Source of the DNA: Pithys albifrons albifrons
Lineage: Eukaryota; Chordata; Aves; Passeriformes; Thamnophilidae
NCBI RefSeq assembly: GCF_047495875.1
Contig: NC_092463.1
Location: 26,479,224 to 26,543,223 of the forward strand
DNA length: 64,000 nt
Reading direction: 5' to 3'
Shown: positions 1 to 19,900 of the stretch, piece after piece
Layout: every line of letters begins with the position of its first letter
How positions within the stretch are numbered: position 1 is the stretch's first letter
Notes under the pieces: generated by a model
Told to the model about the DNA's origin: nothing
The model's database searches: none
Seen by the model: the letters and a program-made list of their open reading frames with translations, nothing else
Made by a program: the position numbers and the translations under genes

Positions 1-701
1 CATCTCTAAACATGTGCAATTCTTTGTTCCCAAAGAAACTAATTTAAAATTTCATCACTTGACTACAAACTTGTTAACTATAAATCTACCTGGATTTCAA
101 GACGGAATTCCTCTTATATCAAGCAAAAATTGATTATAAATATGCCCTCTGAAGCCACTTACCCTTACTACTCAGTGAACTGAAGTACAAAGGACTATCT
201 GTCTCACCTGCTGAAAGCTGCACTAACTTCTACTACCCCTTCCCTGAAATAAGATTTAACTGAGCACCCAGACATTACACCTCCAGTGAGGCTTAGGGGA
301 AAGTTATTTACTACTTTATAAAAGCTATTTTAGTCCACCTCTGCCTCTACTTGACAATAAAAATTAAACGTCCGAAAACAACATCCTTGGATCTGTAAGA
401 CACTTCCTGTAAATCTGAATATGTCTGGTAAAAGTCTATGAACTGCTGTACACAGAGAGCATCATAGTGAATTATTCCTGGATGTCTGATCTCTTCTTAC
501 ACTACTCCTACCTGCTGCTCCTGGCAGTACACTGAATTAAGCAGAATTTTCATCTGATCAGAGCAAATACTACTCAGAATATATCACTAAAATCTAAGTA
601 ATTAGGCAATACTGGATGGGGCTTAGTGCAAGACATTCAATAAGGAACAATACATCTTTGGAGTTAAATTGTTCTCCAAACTGATTCTGAAAGATGCTTA
701 C
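1..701 (-). other. SRP54 intron, partial
   Basis: AT-rich sequence downstream of the last visible SRP54 exon. I looked on the minus strand for the expected next exon (the region leading to the DTSGR motif) and found none. No repeat or RNA gene is recognised. Confidence 0.75.
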
Positions 702-7680
<6,979 letters not shown>

Positions 7681-10155
7681 CTGGAAAACAATTGAAAAAA
7701 AAAATTTAAAAGTAGTTGAAGTTATGCCTTCACAAGTTAATTATTCCAGTAACTTTGGGGTGAATATTCCTGCTTTGCATTCCAGAAAGTGCATAAGTTT
7801 TACTTTTTACAGTTATTTTTAGGAAATATTGACCTGAAGCTAATTTTAGGCTATTCTGATGGCCTACTTAAAAACAGAGAAATCACACGTCAATTAGGAA
7901 GCATTTCACTGTGTAGAATGTAAGTGCATTGAATTCATCATGAAAATACAGTCCAGCCAGACTTCCAGAAAGTACTCTATCTGCTTTTTATCTTGTTATC
8001 AGCAATACACTATATGGCAGAATAAAATCAGGGATAGCTCAGAAACTCTGCATCCTGCAAAGCCAGCATTGAACACCATTTATTGATTGCATTTTATCTG
8101 CCTCCCACTAAACCAGACTGAATTTCCAATTTCACTGACCCTATAAACATACTTGCATACTAATAAGCAAAATTCACATTGTTTTCCCAGTAAATACATT
8201 AAAAAGTACAGAGTATTTTTGTTCACTACAGACACAAATCTCACACACAAGCCTAAAGCATACCACAACTTACAGTTAGGAAACCGTAAAAAGTTCATTT
8301 CTGAAGGGTTCAAATATTGTAGTCAACATGTTAAACCACTCCACCTCCTATATATATTCCAGATATATTCCAAAAGAGCTAAAATGAGTCACTCATGTAA
8401 GCCAACCTCCTGATTGCTCTCTCTAATCAAGAGGTACTATTGTTACAAAGTTGGCAGGTTAAACCAACATCAAAACTCCAAAATGAACTGCCAGTCTCAC
8501 ATCCCCCACTAGATACTGAGGTCACAATGCAGAACAAAATCTCCAGGACCTTCAGAAAATGTAGGATAAATAAATCCAGTGTAAGTACAGAACAGGGGTA
8601 TAGCAAATGGTGCAAATAAATATATTTACACATTTTAGATTTAATGTACAGGCAATTCCAAAGTAACATCCCTTACCACATCATCTCAATAGTCACTGAA
8701 AAATTAGTTAATGCTTCCTAAAGAACTCTGCCTGTAGAGTATTTGCAAATCAGTACATTTAACAGATATGGATGTCCATCTTCTTACATTGCCGGAAGAG
8801 GACTTATGCACATTATCTGAAGGGGTAAAACTCCAAGGTTTCCTTTCACGGCATACAAGTCACATAACTGCACAATAATTCTAAAAAAGCACTGTCATCA
8901 ATATCATCTACCAAAGGGTCTCAGCAAAACAGACGCTCAAAACATTTTTCAATCTTATTTCCTATGAAAATCACAATAATTCAAAAATAAAACACTTTAA
9001 ATTAAAAACAGCATTGCAATTCTGCTTTGAGCTGCTAAAACTGCAGCTACAGACAAAACCAAACTGTAATACTTGGATGTAACTGCTAAGAAATTTGATA
9101 AAATGACCAACATACAGAAACCATGTGACTACTCAATATTTAAAATTAGTTTCCAAAGTTCTATGGATCTCCAGATACAGAAAATTTATATCCCAGAATA
9201 CAAATGTTTGCTCTGCAGAATTCCAAAAGCTTCTTCCAACAGCCTTATAGTAGGAATAATGCAAATTCTTAGGTAGGGAGATGAGTTTAAGCATTTTCAT
9301 ATCAGTTGCTCTCGCTAGCACATTAAGAAATCACAAGCCATCAGATTTACCAAGGAGTGCCAAGCATCGAAATGAATCGAGCTTGTCCCACAGAGTCCAT
9401 CCAAGCCGGAGCCCACACTGCAGACAATGGGCTGGTGGGCAGGCAGCCAGGAGGGCATTAGCAGTGCCTGCACTGCAGAACATGGACATGCTGAGCATCC
9501 CTAGTTCTGGAGAGTCCAGCATGCAGCCCCCTCCCAACACACTGAGCAAGGTTACACCTGGCAGGGCCCCCAGAGCACACGCTGGGCTGCAGCGAGCAGG
9601 GCCCTGCACAGTCCGAGCTGCCCGGGCACTCCCCCACCGAGCTCCTAGGCCCTCCTGCTGCTGCACAGAGTGCCAAGACTCCGCAGTTCTGCCGGGAACA
9701 GGCACTTCAGGAATCAAAGAGCAGCAGAAGTAGCGGAGGAGTTTATTAAGCCACAGCAACCAGCAACGAAGCAGCTCTGAAGAGACAGACTGCCCAGCCC
9801 TCAGCACAAACCTCTGACCAAATCTGCGTAGCTAACCTAGCAGTACTCCTTAACGTACAGGACTTTAAAAAGGTAAAAGCTTTAAAATGTAAGAGCTGTT
9901 TGAACAGCTGTTTAAAAGACAAGCAAAAGGGAGATAAAGTCTGTACAAAAGACTTATATCAAATGTTCACATACGTGGCTTCAGATCAACCGTCTAATAA
10001 TGTAACAGCGAAGCAGCTGTTGCACAGGGACGAATGGCTTGAACTACCGCAGTGACACTCAACCTCTGCTTACGAGTTTCCATCTTCTAAAGTTACGGGG
10101 CAGAGGACGGGAAGGCGCCGCCGGGGCGGCAGCGGGGACCGGCTGTCTCGCTTAC
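7681..10155 (-). other. SRP54 5'UTR intron
   Basis: Sequence between the first coding exon acceptor (7683-7681) and the promoter CpG island, inferred to be a 5'UTR intron. It is AT-rich up to about 9340, then a GC-richer block runs to about 9830 (see the possible LTR entry). No coding exon is recognised. The exact donor is uncertain, because three candidate minus-strand donors exist at 10472, 10440 and 10156. Confidence 0.65.
9350..9830 (-). repeat. possible LTR or other repeat remnant
   Basis: A discrete GC-richer block of about 480 bp inside AT-rich intron DNA. On the minus strand there is an AATAAA signal (9748-9743) in a GC/CT-rich setting, followed by a CT-rich stretch, somewhat like the R/U5 part of an avian retroviral LTR. 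Open frames on both strands (about 150 codons) have no recognisable protein. No clear TG...CA ends, target duplication or internal retroviral genes were found. It could equally be an unclassified repeat or unique sequence. Confidence 0.25.
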
Positions 10156-10471
10156 GGCTCAACGCCCTCATTTTCACGCGAAAGGAGAGAGAGATGAAGG
10201 CACAGCCTTGGATCCGTGCCCGGTCGCTGCTTTTCCCTGGGCACCTCGGGCCGGCCACGAACAGCGGCTCGGGGGAGCCCCGTCCCGGGTACTCGGACAG
10301 CGGAGGATGCTCAGAACTGCTGCCACGGTCCTCTGGCGGGCCCGAAGCCCTGCCCGGCCCGTGCTGCCACAGGCACCGGTGCCCGCCTTCTGCGCCCGCC
10401 GCGCCCCGGGAAAGTGCCGCCGGTGGCGGTCTCGCTTACGCGGCAGCTACGGCGGCAGCGCAGGCACTCAC

Positions 10472-10660
10472 CGGGAGCGCGGCGCGGGGGCCGCGGGCGG
10501 AGCGGAGCCGCGTCCAGCCCAGCCAGCCGAGCTCAGCCCAGCGCAGCCGGTGGGGCGAGGCCGCCCAGCGAGGAGACGCCGCTGGAGCTGCGGCCGCCGC
10601 CGACGGGGAAACGTCAGCACTGGCGCTCACCCCGCGGACCCTACTTCCTTCCGCTTCCGG
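10472..10660 (-). other. SRP54: candidate SRP54 noncoding first exon
   Basis: The SRP54 coding exon begins after a splice acceptor, so a noncoding exon must exist upstream. On the minus strand the best donor in the island is CCCG/gtgagt, with the exon ending at 10472. The 5' end is a guess, placed near the ETS sites. Alternative donors with gtaagc end exons at 10440 and 10156. Only the existence of such an exon is well supported, not its borders. Confidence 0.4.
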
Positions 10661-10884
10661 GGCGCGCGCGCGCCCGCTGCCTCATTAAGGTGGCATCACA
10701 TAAACGCCCCTCCCGCACCCGGCGCGCCCCGCGGCACCGCCGGGAGCGGCCTTAAGAGCCGAGCAGGAGGGGCGCCCGGGTGGGGGATTGGGTGCTGTGC
10801 CAGCGCGAGCACGCGCGGAGGGAACGGCCCCGCGGGCCGGAGCGAGCATGCGCGGGGCCGCTCGGCACGCGCAGCGGCGCGGCC

Positions 10885-10981
10885 ATGGAGCTCGCGGCGG
10901 CGCGGGACGTGGTGCTCGCGGCCGTGCGGGGCACGCGCGCCGCCGACCTGCCCCGCCTGCTGCACTGGATGCGCCACTCCC
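10885..10981 (+). CDS. methyltransferase-like gene, exon 1 (coding part)
   Basis: 97 nt from the ATG to a C/gtaagc donor. It encodes [20 protein letters not shown] and on to LLHWMRHS, and ends in phase 1. It is very GC-rich because it lies in the CpG island, unlike the AT-rich downstream exons. An out-of-frame ATG lies upstream at 10848. Confidence 0.82.
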
Positions 10982-13900
10982 GTAAGCGCCGCCACGGCGG
11001 GCACCGCCGGGCAGGGCACAGCACAGCCGGGCCGGGCACCGCCGGGCAGGGCACAGCACAGCCGGGCCGGGCACCGCCGGGCAGGGCACAGCACAGCCGG
11101 GCCGGGCACAGCCGGTCGGGGGGCACCGTGCCCCAGCCGGGCCGCAGGACGCGCGGGGCACTGGCCGGGCCGCGGCACTCCGGGAGACCCGAGCGCCGCC
11201 CGTCTGCCCTCCCGGCCCTTGCGCCGCAGCTGCCCCCGGGCCGGACCGCACCGTCCGCTCCGTCTGTGCCGTGTGAGGGGCCGCCCGTGCTGAGGACGTG
11301 ACCCCCGAACCACCTCCCCGCGTCGTGGTCCGTGTAGGGCCGCCCTGGCCCTGCCGCACCTCCAGGGAGCTGGGTGGGGGCTTGTTCAGCTTCACACGTG
11401 TTGACTCCAGCCTTTCAGAAGTTTGGAAGTAGCTGTTTCCGATGATTTGCAAAGGCTGCTTTCCCCACTTGATGTCATCTGAAGATAACATAGCATTGTG
11501 TTAACTTTCTTGTTTGTGCCTGGATGTAATTTCATCGACGTACTGCAGTCAAGTATCTTGTGGCAGATGGAGAAAGGAAATGTGGGCCAGTGCACAAGCT
11601 GTTAATTTGCAGTGAACCAAAGGATGACACGGAAAACTTCAATAACAGGCAGTGCACTAAAGCTGTAGGCACACAGTGCCGTGCTGAATAAACTGACTAA
11701 ACGCTGCTTGGTCCTGGGGTGTAGGTGCATTTGGCCATTGCCATCGGAATCTTGAAGGCCCCTACGGTCCTTTGATCCAGTCTCAAGCGTCCACTCTGTG
11801 TGTGTGTGTGTCCTGTTCATTTATGATTGCTTGCTGGAACAGTAAACCCCCATGATCATGTGTTAGAGAAATTCATCATATCATACATTACTTCCCAAGT
11901 CATGCCCTGCTGTGCTGGGATTATGCTTCCTGTTCAGGTCTTTCCTTGCAGTGCTTTCACTTTAGGGTGGAAACATCTTCATAAGTAAACACACGGGGAC
12001 TGTGGTGCAGAGGCTGGCTATGATACTAAGAAGTTGTCCAGCTGTCCAGGTACTTGGGCTGCAAACTCACTGTTACCTTGTGGTTTGCGGCTCCCAGGGC
12101 CACTCGGATGGAGAGGCAGGAAAAGTCCTTCCTGGGTGGAGCAGGCCCTCTGTTGGATTTACAGGAAGGGAACTGGTTGGGAAAAGTATTTGCCCTCCGT
12201 GATGGGCATGCAGGCCTCCTGCCCAAACAGGTTCTTTCCCAAGAGACACACTGCCAGATATTTCAGAGCATCTCCGAGTCAGCCCACATAACTAGATGGG
12301 ACTCCCTAAGACTTGAAGGCTGAATTTTGATGGAAGTAGTTAGTGTTAATTGTAAATAAACATTTTCTCTGTGTGTGGATGTACACACACATGTGTACAT
12401 AAATCTAAACGTGTGTATGTCTACATACATATATAGACATAATACTGGAGCAGTCTGCTGTAAGCAATATTTCATGCCTTCATTTTTGAGTCCTTGGCTG
12501 AATGCAGGAGCATGCTCTGCTTGCTAAACAGTGCTTGGGTTACTGTAATTAATCTTGTTAGAGATTCAATATGCTCTAATATAAAAATTCATTGAATTTC
12601 ATAAGCAGTTGTTGATATTGCTTGTTCATTTAAAATAAATCAGCACACCTCCTATAGACTATATTACTTTGGATGGGGTGCATATATGGCTTTCCCAGCT
12701 TCCTGACTCCTTTACAAATACAGTAAAGCACATGAGAACTTACTAGTGGAACTTGAAAATGCTGAACTGTTTTAAGTAGGAAACTAGTACTATTTTCTCT
12801 GCGTTGATTCTGTGATTGTGCTTTACCACTGGCATAGGAAAATTTTTAGGCAACAGCATAGTTTATGTAGTTCATGTAGAGTTTCCAAAATCCTTTTCAA
12901 TGAATACATTTAAAGAAGTTTTTCATGCTATAGTTTCCAAAAATTATCACAGGTGGTTTCTGTGAAAGGTAATATGCTATGGTTCCCAGCATCTACTAGA
13001 TTATGATATCTCAAATATTTTTTTCTGAATTTTAGTGATCTAGATCTATGCCTTTCTATGAAAGGAAACATAAACTTGCTTCATATTTACTCTTCATAAT
13101 TAAGATGCAAGCTACAGTGTAGGTTAGCTTACAAATTTTGAACTACTTTGTGGTACATCTTGTGTCCTATTCTTATATTGTTTGCATCAATAGTGATTGC
13201 TGCTGCTTCACTCTGTACATCATCTTTAAACTAACAAAACTAGCTTTGCAGTTGCCATTCAATGGCTTTTCAAATCATATGCTGCAGATCAGAGGACAGA
13301 GCAGATAGGATATGTAGGGCAATCAGGATCAAGCAGCTGGACTAATGAATATAATCTCATCTCTAGTCTCCGTGACAGGCCATCTTCAGAATCTTTTTTT
13401 GCTCTAAGATTCTTTGTTTACAGGCTTGTGCTCTGACAGTATTTTATATTAATTTTGTCTTTCATGAAAAAGTGTTCATTGTTAATATCCTAGCTGGATG
13501 CTATTAGTTAATATTGTGAGAAATCAAGTTGCACTTTAGGCATCTGCATCTGTGGCATTTGCTTACACTTTGTGATTTTATTTTTTGTAGGGCTGATGCC
13601 GTATAGAGCTGCAGGTAACCCTCCTCATTCCCAAGTGTGTCATCTGGGACATGTGCCTTAGGCTGATTTTATTTCCCAGATTGCCACATTTGTGGAGAAA
13701 CGTAGAGCCTATAGAATGTGGTCAGATGCTGCTGCTTGTAGACCTTACCAGTTCCTGAGTCGATTGATTATGATGTTTTAAGGAAAAGTATTAATGTTTT
13801 CCCAATTCTTCTGTTCTCTCGAATTGCTGCAGTCTCCCTCTCTACCATACCTGTGTGTTTACATGTAAGTGTATGGTAGTGGACAGGGAATTAGTAAGCT

Positions 13901-16900
13901 TTGTGCCTCTCTGTAAGAACCTTACATTGTTAAACAATTAAGATGTTTCAGTCCCTCTTTGGGTCATTAACCTGCTCCTATTTTTCCAATCTGCTTTGTC
14001 GGAATGGCTGTGTCTTGTTTATTTCCAGTTCACTTTTTTGTCACCCTGATGAATACAGGACTGGAGTACAAGATAAGTGTCTCTCCCTGGTTTTATTTTC
14101 TTGCAGCATTGAACAGTGAGTGAGCAGAGGTATTTCTCCTACAGGTCACATTCTTTCAGCCTTTTTGTAGTTTCTTCAGAGATGCAAATATTTTGGGTGA
14201 TATTACCAACATGATGCTTCTCTTTGTATTGTTTCTCTGAGCTGCTTCTTTGGCTGCATCCTTGACAGTAACTTTTACTGTGGTTCCCCACCCCACCCCC
14301 AAATTGTTGTATTTGAATATCTATACTACCCATTATAGCACCTGAGTAGTGCTGTGATAATTGATACTGGTTGTACTTAGGATAGTGAGGAGCTGGTAGA
14401 GGTTTCTGCTGTTGTATCCTGGATAGTGCTGGGGAATACGGTGTTCTCCCTGTGCAGAGACAAGACTGTTTCATGGGAGACACTAGAAGATCAGCAGATC
14501 TCTGTGCCACACAGAAATAAAAGCTGAGTCTTTGGCAATACAGATGTAGGAAAGAAATAAACCTCTGATGAACAAAACTAAAAAAGTTACAGGGATGGGG
14601 AGATAATATGCTGAATGAAAACTAGGATAGGATAAATGTAAACAAAAATGGTATCCCCACAGACAAATAGTTTTACTGTGGTAAGAGGGTTCCCCCCCTT
14701 CTGGATCCAGTTCTGTTTCTGTGAAGATGCTGAGCTTACAGTTTTACCTCCAGCTAAGGAGGACTGGGCATGATTCCAGTGTTAGCAATAGCCAGGCATT
14801 TTTCCCTCCCTCATGTCTCTCTGTTACAGTGTACCTGCATCCCTGGAGTTAAGCTCTGTATGAAGTGGCTGCCCTTTAGGACAAGTGTTGTTGCAAAGAC
14901 AGCCTTATTTATTGTTTTGATTGGGTTAGTCTTCCTCGTAAGGGAGATGCTCCAGTCTCTCAATCATCTTTGCAGCCCTTTAACATGGTTAGTGTTTTCT
15001 GACTCACAGGCTGAATGCATGGAATACTATTGCAAAACTTTAATCAGAGACAAATTACTTAATAGTAAAGCAAGTTATCTAAAGTAAAGACTCTTATGTA
15101 TTTTGAACTGAGAGAACATTGAACATGTTCTCATGCCAATGATTTCTGACTAACCTTCCTGAGCAATTACGGGAATGTGAGTGTATACAAGATTCTGTTC
15201 ATTTTTTTCTTTTGTATGAGTACAAAATAAAATAACCAGTCATGCTGCTTTTTTTTTCTTTTTTTTTTTCTCTTTTGGGGTATTGCAAGTTTTAGAAATT
15301 CCAAACCTTTATGTGTGATGGAAGCAGACTCCTGTTGTAAAGCAGCTGCTTAGCAACGCTGCGTTGCTGTTTCACAATCAGCCAGCTCTTCCCACACACT
15401 GCAGTGACATGTACGTCATTTCACGATGACTCGCATTCCAGCTTGTCTTTTCAGTTAGTCTTCAATCTCAAAGAAAATTAAATAATAAGAGTTAGAAAGA
15501 AGAACAGGAACCTTTGGTGTCTTAACTTTTTTATAATGGGATGATTAATGCCTTAACCATGGCCCAGAAGTTCTGGCTAAGAAAACCTGGGTGAAGCCCA
15601 AGGGCTAATTCAAACCACTTGGGGAAACCCCCCTGAAGATCCCCCTTAGTGAGGTCCCAGCATCTGATGTGTGGCTTCTGAAAGAATGTGTGCATACTCG
15701 TATTTCCACTCACACCTCCACTGCCCAAACTTTTAAGAATTTTCGGTAGCAGAAGAGGTTGCATTTGATAAGAATGGGTGCTGGAGGAGATAGCAGTGAA
15801 AGGAGGGTTGGTCAAGCTGTTTGTGTACATGAACAGAGAAAAGGGAGTCGGAGAAAGTAAATACAGGAATCCAAAGGATCTGATTGAAGTCTCCAAACCA
15901 CTCTGTTTATTGGCAACTACTGAATGCTTTTGCTGTGCTTGACACTCCATTGCAGATTTCAAAGCCAGTCTGTTACAAAGTTATTGTCAGGGAAGCTCAG
16001 ATAAGGTGATAAGATCCTTTATGCTTTCTGGGTTCTGTTGTAGAGTCTAAGATAGATTAAGAAATAATTTTTCAGTGGGCTAAAACTGACTGTTCTAATA
16101 CTAACTTTTGATTTTTTTTCAGTCATTTAACAATGTAATAAAAAATCATGCAAACTTTCCAACCTATGCATTTCATTAGAAGCTTTTAAATATAAAGCTA
16201 AGGTGATGTACTGGTCTGAATTGCTGATTATTCATACAGTACTCAAAATATTCAATATCAGAAGTATTAATAATTGAATAATAAGTCATTGTAAATATAA
16301 ATTACTGTTAAACAACCTCTAATCAAGTACAAATCAGGTTTTTTCTTGTGGATTCACTTGTACTGGGAGCAAACCAGCTTTTTAAGAGGTTTTAATCTTG
16401 TGATTTGAAAATTGAAGGCAGTCAGATCTTTGAGTTCAGGCTTTTAAAAGGCAACGAAGGAGAACTATCTGACAAAATTAACCTAATTGGACCATGGAAG
16501 ATGTGCTGGTTTAGTACAGTGTTCTGCATGTAGAAAAGAAACTTCTCATCATAGGAACTGACCAAGTTTGTCCAGCATGTTCTGTTATGTCCTGTATTAT
16601 CTAGGCGTTAGCGTGTTGACAGACCTGCCAGGAAAAGTTACCAGATGATATTTTCACAAGACAAGAAGAGGAGATAGTATAAGAAAAAACTTGACGCTTT
16701 CAATATTTCCTTTCAGTACTATTGTCACTGAAAGTGAAATTAAAGTGAAATGAGTATCTTTAAAAAGACTGAAAACATAGGCTTCTGCAATGTGACAAGT
16801 ACAGTACACTAATTTTTTGTGTGTGCGTGCAAAAAAGCAATTTAGTACAAGGCTTCACATCCAGATTGGTCAAAGTGATTTATCCAATAAAATATCCTTC

Positions 16901-19900
16901 CAGAAGAGATAAAAATAACACTGCATTGCCACATTATTCCACTATTCTGTTTCATAAAGTCAAATGGGATGTTGCCCGTGAATCATCAACTTTGGGAATT
17001 GGCAATAGTTTACTTTGTTGTGACAAATGATACTGGTATGGGAGAGGTCTCAAGAGTACCGAGTACTTGTAAGTTGCTAGTCACTAAAACTTAGTAGTGG
17101 TCAGGAAAACTAGTGATTGTAAAATAGGTATGTGACTTACCTTGTGTAAAATTAACTTTAAAGCTTCTTTCAATTAATCAATGTAAAAGACTCAACTAAT
17201 AAAATAAGCTCTGATTATATTTCTGTTGGAAAAAGACAATTACTTTCTACCAATAGCTGAGGATGCTTAGGGATAGAATTCCTGAAGTACTTGTTATACT
17301 GAGGTCATATTTTGCTTCTCAAATTGTTTAGCCAAAAAAGGTGATAGTAAAGCTTTAGAGATGTGGTACTTCCTCCTTGACGTAGTTGTTCAATATTATT
17401 AAAACACATTGAATTATTAAATTAAAATTATGTTAAATAACACAGATGTTAATACTTGCTGTTTACTTCAGTGAATCGGCATATACATCTAGAAGACCAT
17501 AAGGTGCTTACTGTTATGGTTGCCTTTGCTAAATCCTCATCTTTCCACGTGACACATAATCTTCTGTTGTCATTTGGAAATCATGCATTGCTTGTCTTCA
17601 GTCAGGTATTTTGCAGTGCCAGGGTGTTCAGATGTTGTTATAGCGGTGCTCTCTGTATGTGTGAGGCTTTGTGATGTTTTCTTAGCTTGTGTAGAAAGGC
17701 TGAGTAGCACCAGGGTGTTAATGAGGCTTTTTGCAATGTGTTAATTAAATTTTATAAATGCATGTTGAGTAGATCCAGTGGAACCGGTTTTTGAAGCAAA
17801 ATACAAACACTGCACACTCAGACTTCCTCCATAAACAAACGATTGTGATTCATCTTGCAGCGTTTCATGAATTGTACATTTCTTTCCTGGTTAGTTGTCT
17901 GTTCACAGAACATGGGTTGGCTTGCACACTCTCCATTTCATATATATAACAGGCACTAAAATGATATCAAAAATAGTTTTCTATTTTTGTTTCTTCTTTG
18001 AAGATCCTTTGTAAGGTGATACTGAGATTCTCAAGAGTGAACCAACCATTTGTTAAGCACAAGGGCAGAGCTGATAGCAGAGATGCATATTTTCATATTT
18101 GGCACCCGTGTTTCCTACTTGATGGCAATCTACAAATATTTACATACTGCAAAAGTAAATGAGTTATTGTGGTAGCTGTTGCTGTTTCTTGCTTTGACAG
18201 GAGCAAGAGAACTCTCTGCATCAGAGTTCACTCACTGACTCTACAGGCAAGTGTGGAGTGTTGAATATGCAGCTCCTGCTGCAGCTGCCATTTTGTCATC
18301 TCAGAATGAGTGTGTTCAGACCTCCTTCTCCTTCTTTGTTCCTGCTTATTATGCTTTACAGTATTAACTGAAAGTTGGAAAGAGGCATTTCCATTTGTCA
18401 TTTATTTTTCGCTGTCAGTGTTTCAACAGTTTTTCATTTGAGCTGCGTGTGTGTTGTAAGATTTTCCTTAGGACCTGTTTCATACAGAGCATACAAGAAC
18501 TGGTGTGTGTCATATTTTGTTTCGTAGGAGGAGCTCAGAGGGCTCCATGTAAGATGGGCAGTGACAGACACTGTACTAAACGAAGTCAAGGCAGGGAAGG
18601 GGTATTCTGGATTTGAGGAAGATGGGTGTGCTCCCTGTCTGAAGGGATCCATTTCCCTGCTGTGGAGCTGGGACACCGAATAGTCTGGAGAGCCTCTGCC
18701 ACTAATGCTGGCCAGGAAAGGTCACCCAGACCAGGAGGGAGCAGGTCCTGTTGACGCATTAGCTCTGGGAGGAAGAGAGCTGAAGTTCTGTACTTGCAGT
18801 GTGACATGGCAGGCCTGGTGGTCTAGGAACACTTTCTGCATTTCATTAAACGCTATATATGAATTTGATACTCTTAACAGGCAGTATAACAGCTGGATGA
18901 GCTCTCTTGCATAGTAATAGTATTGTTTTAAAGCAAGGACCAGATGTAGAGGCTTATTGCCCACAGGCACTGATCTGTACAGCTGCTAATATCAGCTTTC
19001 TGCTCTCGTTCTGTCTCTAGCATGATTTTTCCCCTTGTTTCCTCAGATGTTACCCACCTCAGCAAGTTGGAGCCTCTGCACTCTGAGGGTGTCTTGTGGT
19101 GCTGATGGTCCGAGTTGAGCTGCAGTTAGATTTGCCCACTTTCCCTTCCCATAATATCTGGGTTTACTTCTGTGCTTTGTCATTCCATAGCAATCTTCTC
19201 AGAGCTGATCAGAAAAATCCTTCACTGCTTCTGGGATGTTCATAACAAATCTACAAGTTGTTGGATGATGATGGTAGTTTAACAGGATGGGTGCTCATTA
19301 GAGGTTTCAAAGTAAAATGCTGACAAGCTGGAGATGCTGCATTGCACCTGTTGTGTTGGTGCTGCTGATGTTGCAGCTGCCACCTCTATCCCTTCCTCAG
19401 TGTGAGATCTGCATCTCTTTAGGAGCTGAGGTTCTGGAGAACTTGGCTGTGAGCGCTTCAAAACAGTGAATTGTCTTCCTGTCATGTAACAACTGCCAAC
19501 AGTAATGGCCCATCAGGGCCTTGGAGTGTTACTGCTGTACATTAAATAAAGTATAAACCAAATATATATTAAGGGAATATGGGTAATTGAAAGTTTCCGC
19601 TGCTTACTATGGGGAATTCAGGATTATTTGTTGGAGTCTGTTTAGGCACACGTTGAAAAACCCATTTACATTTGCACTCTTGAGAAAGTGTCTTGCACCA
19701 GTGGATGAGGGTTTCTTTAATCATATTGTTCTTACTCCACTGCTTAAGCAAAAAGCCTTTCAGAAGCATTTCATAGTTTAAAGCTTAGCTGGTCTCTGTT
19801 TCCTATACTAGCCTTAAAATTTCTCACTGTTTCTAGCCTTTCCTGTGACCAATAGGAAAGATGAAGTATATTAGGACAGAGAAACTTGTAGCATGTTCTG

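Larger units (their letters stand above)
10080..11380. promoter_or_regulatory. bidirectional CpG-island promoter of SRP54 and the methyltransferase-like gene
   Basis: A sharply GC- and CpG-rich block between AT-rich flanks, lying between the divergent SRP54 (minus) and methyltransferase-like (plus) genes. Visible candidate sites between the presumed start regions are ACGTCA, a CRE half-site (10611-10616), ETS-type CTTCCGG (10654-10660) with a further ACTTCC just upstream, an inverted CCAAT box ATTGG (10787-10791) and an NRF1-like GCATGCGC (10846-10853). No TATA box is apparent. ETS, NRF1 and CCAAT sites are typical of housekeeping bidirectional promoters. The exact transcription starts cannot be seen. 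Confidence 0.85.

Noticed and set aside
1..701. Next SRP54 exon (DTSGR region)
   Set aside because: No minus-strand stretch encodes the expected conserved segment, so it must lie beyond the left edge.
9281..9807. Open frames of about 150 and 158 codons on opposite strands
   Set aside because: No recognisable domains, no splice context and mutual overlap. They are better explained by a GC-richer block in an intron.
10999..11115. CRISPR-like array
   Set aside because: The 35-bp units are directly tandem without spacers, in a vertebrate CpG island; it is a minisatellite.
10208..11491. Long overlapping open frames of up to 361 codons on both strands in the CpG island
   Set aside because: They are GC-driven: stop codons are rare in this composition, the frames cross the minisatellite and splice sites, and the translations are low-complexity Arg/Pro/Ala/Gly. 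Only the short frame starting at 10885 joins the downstream exons.
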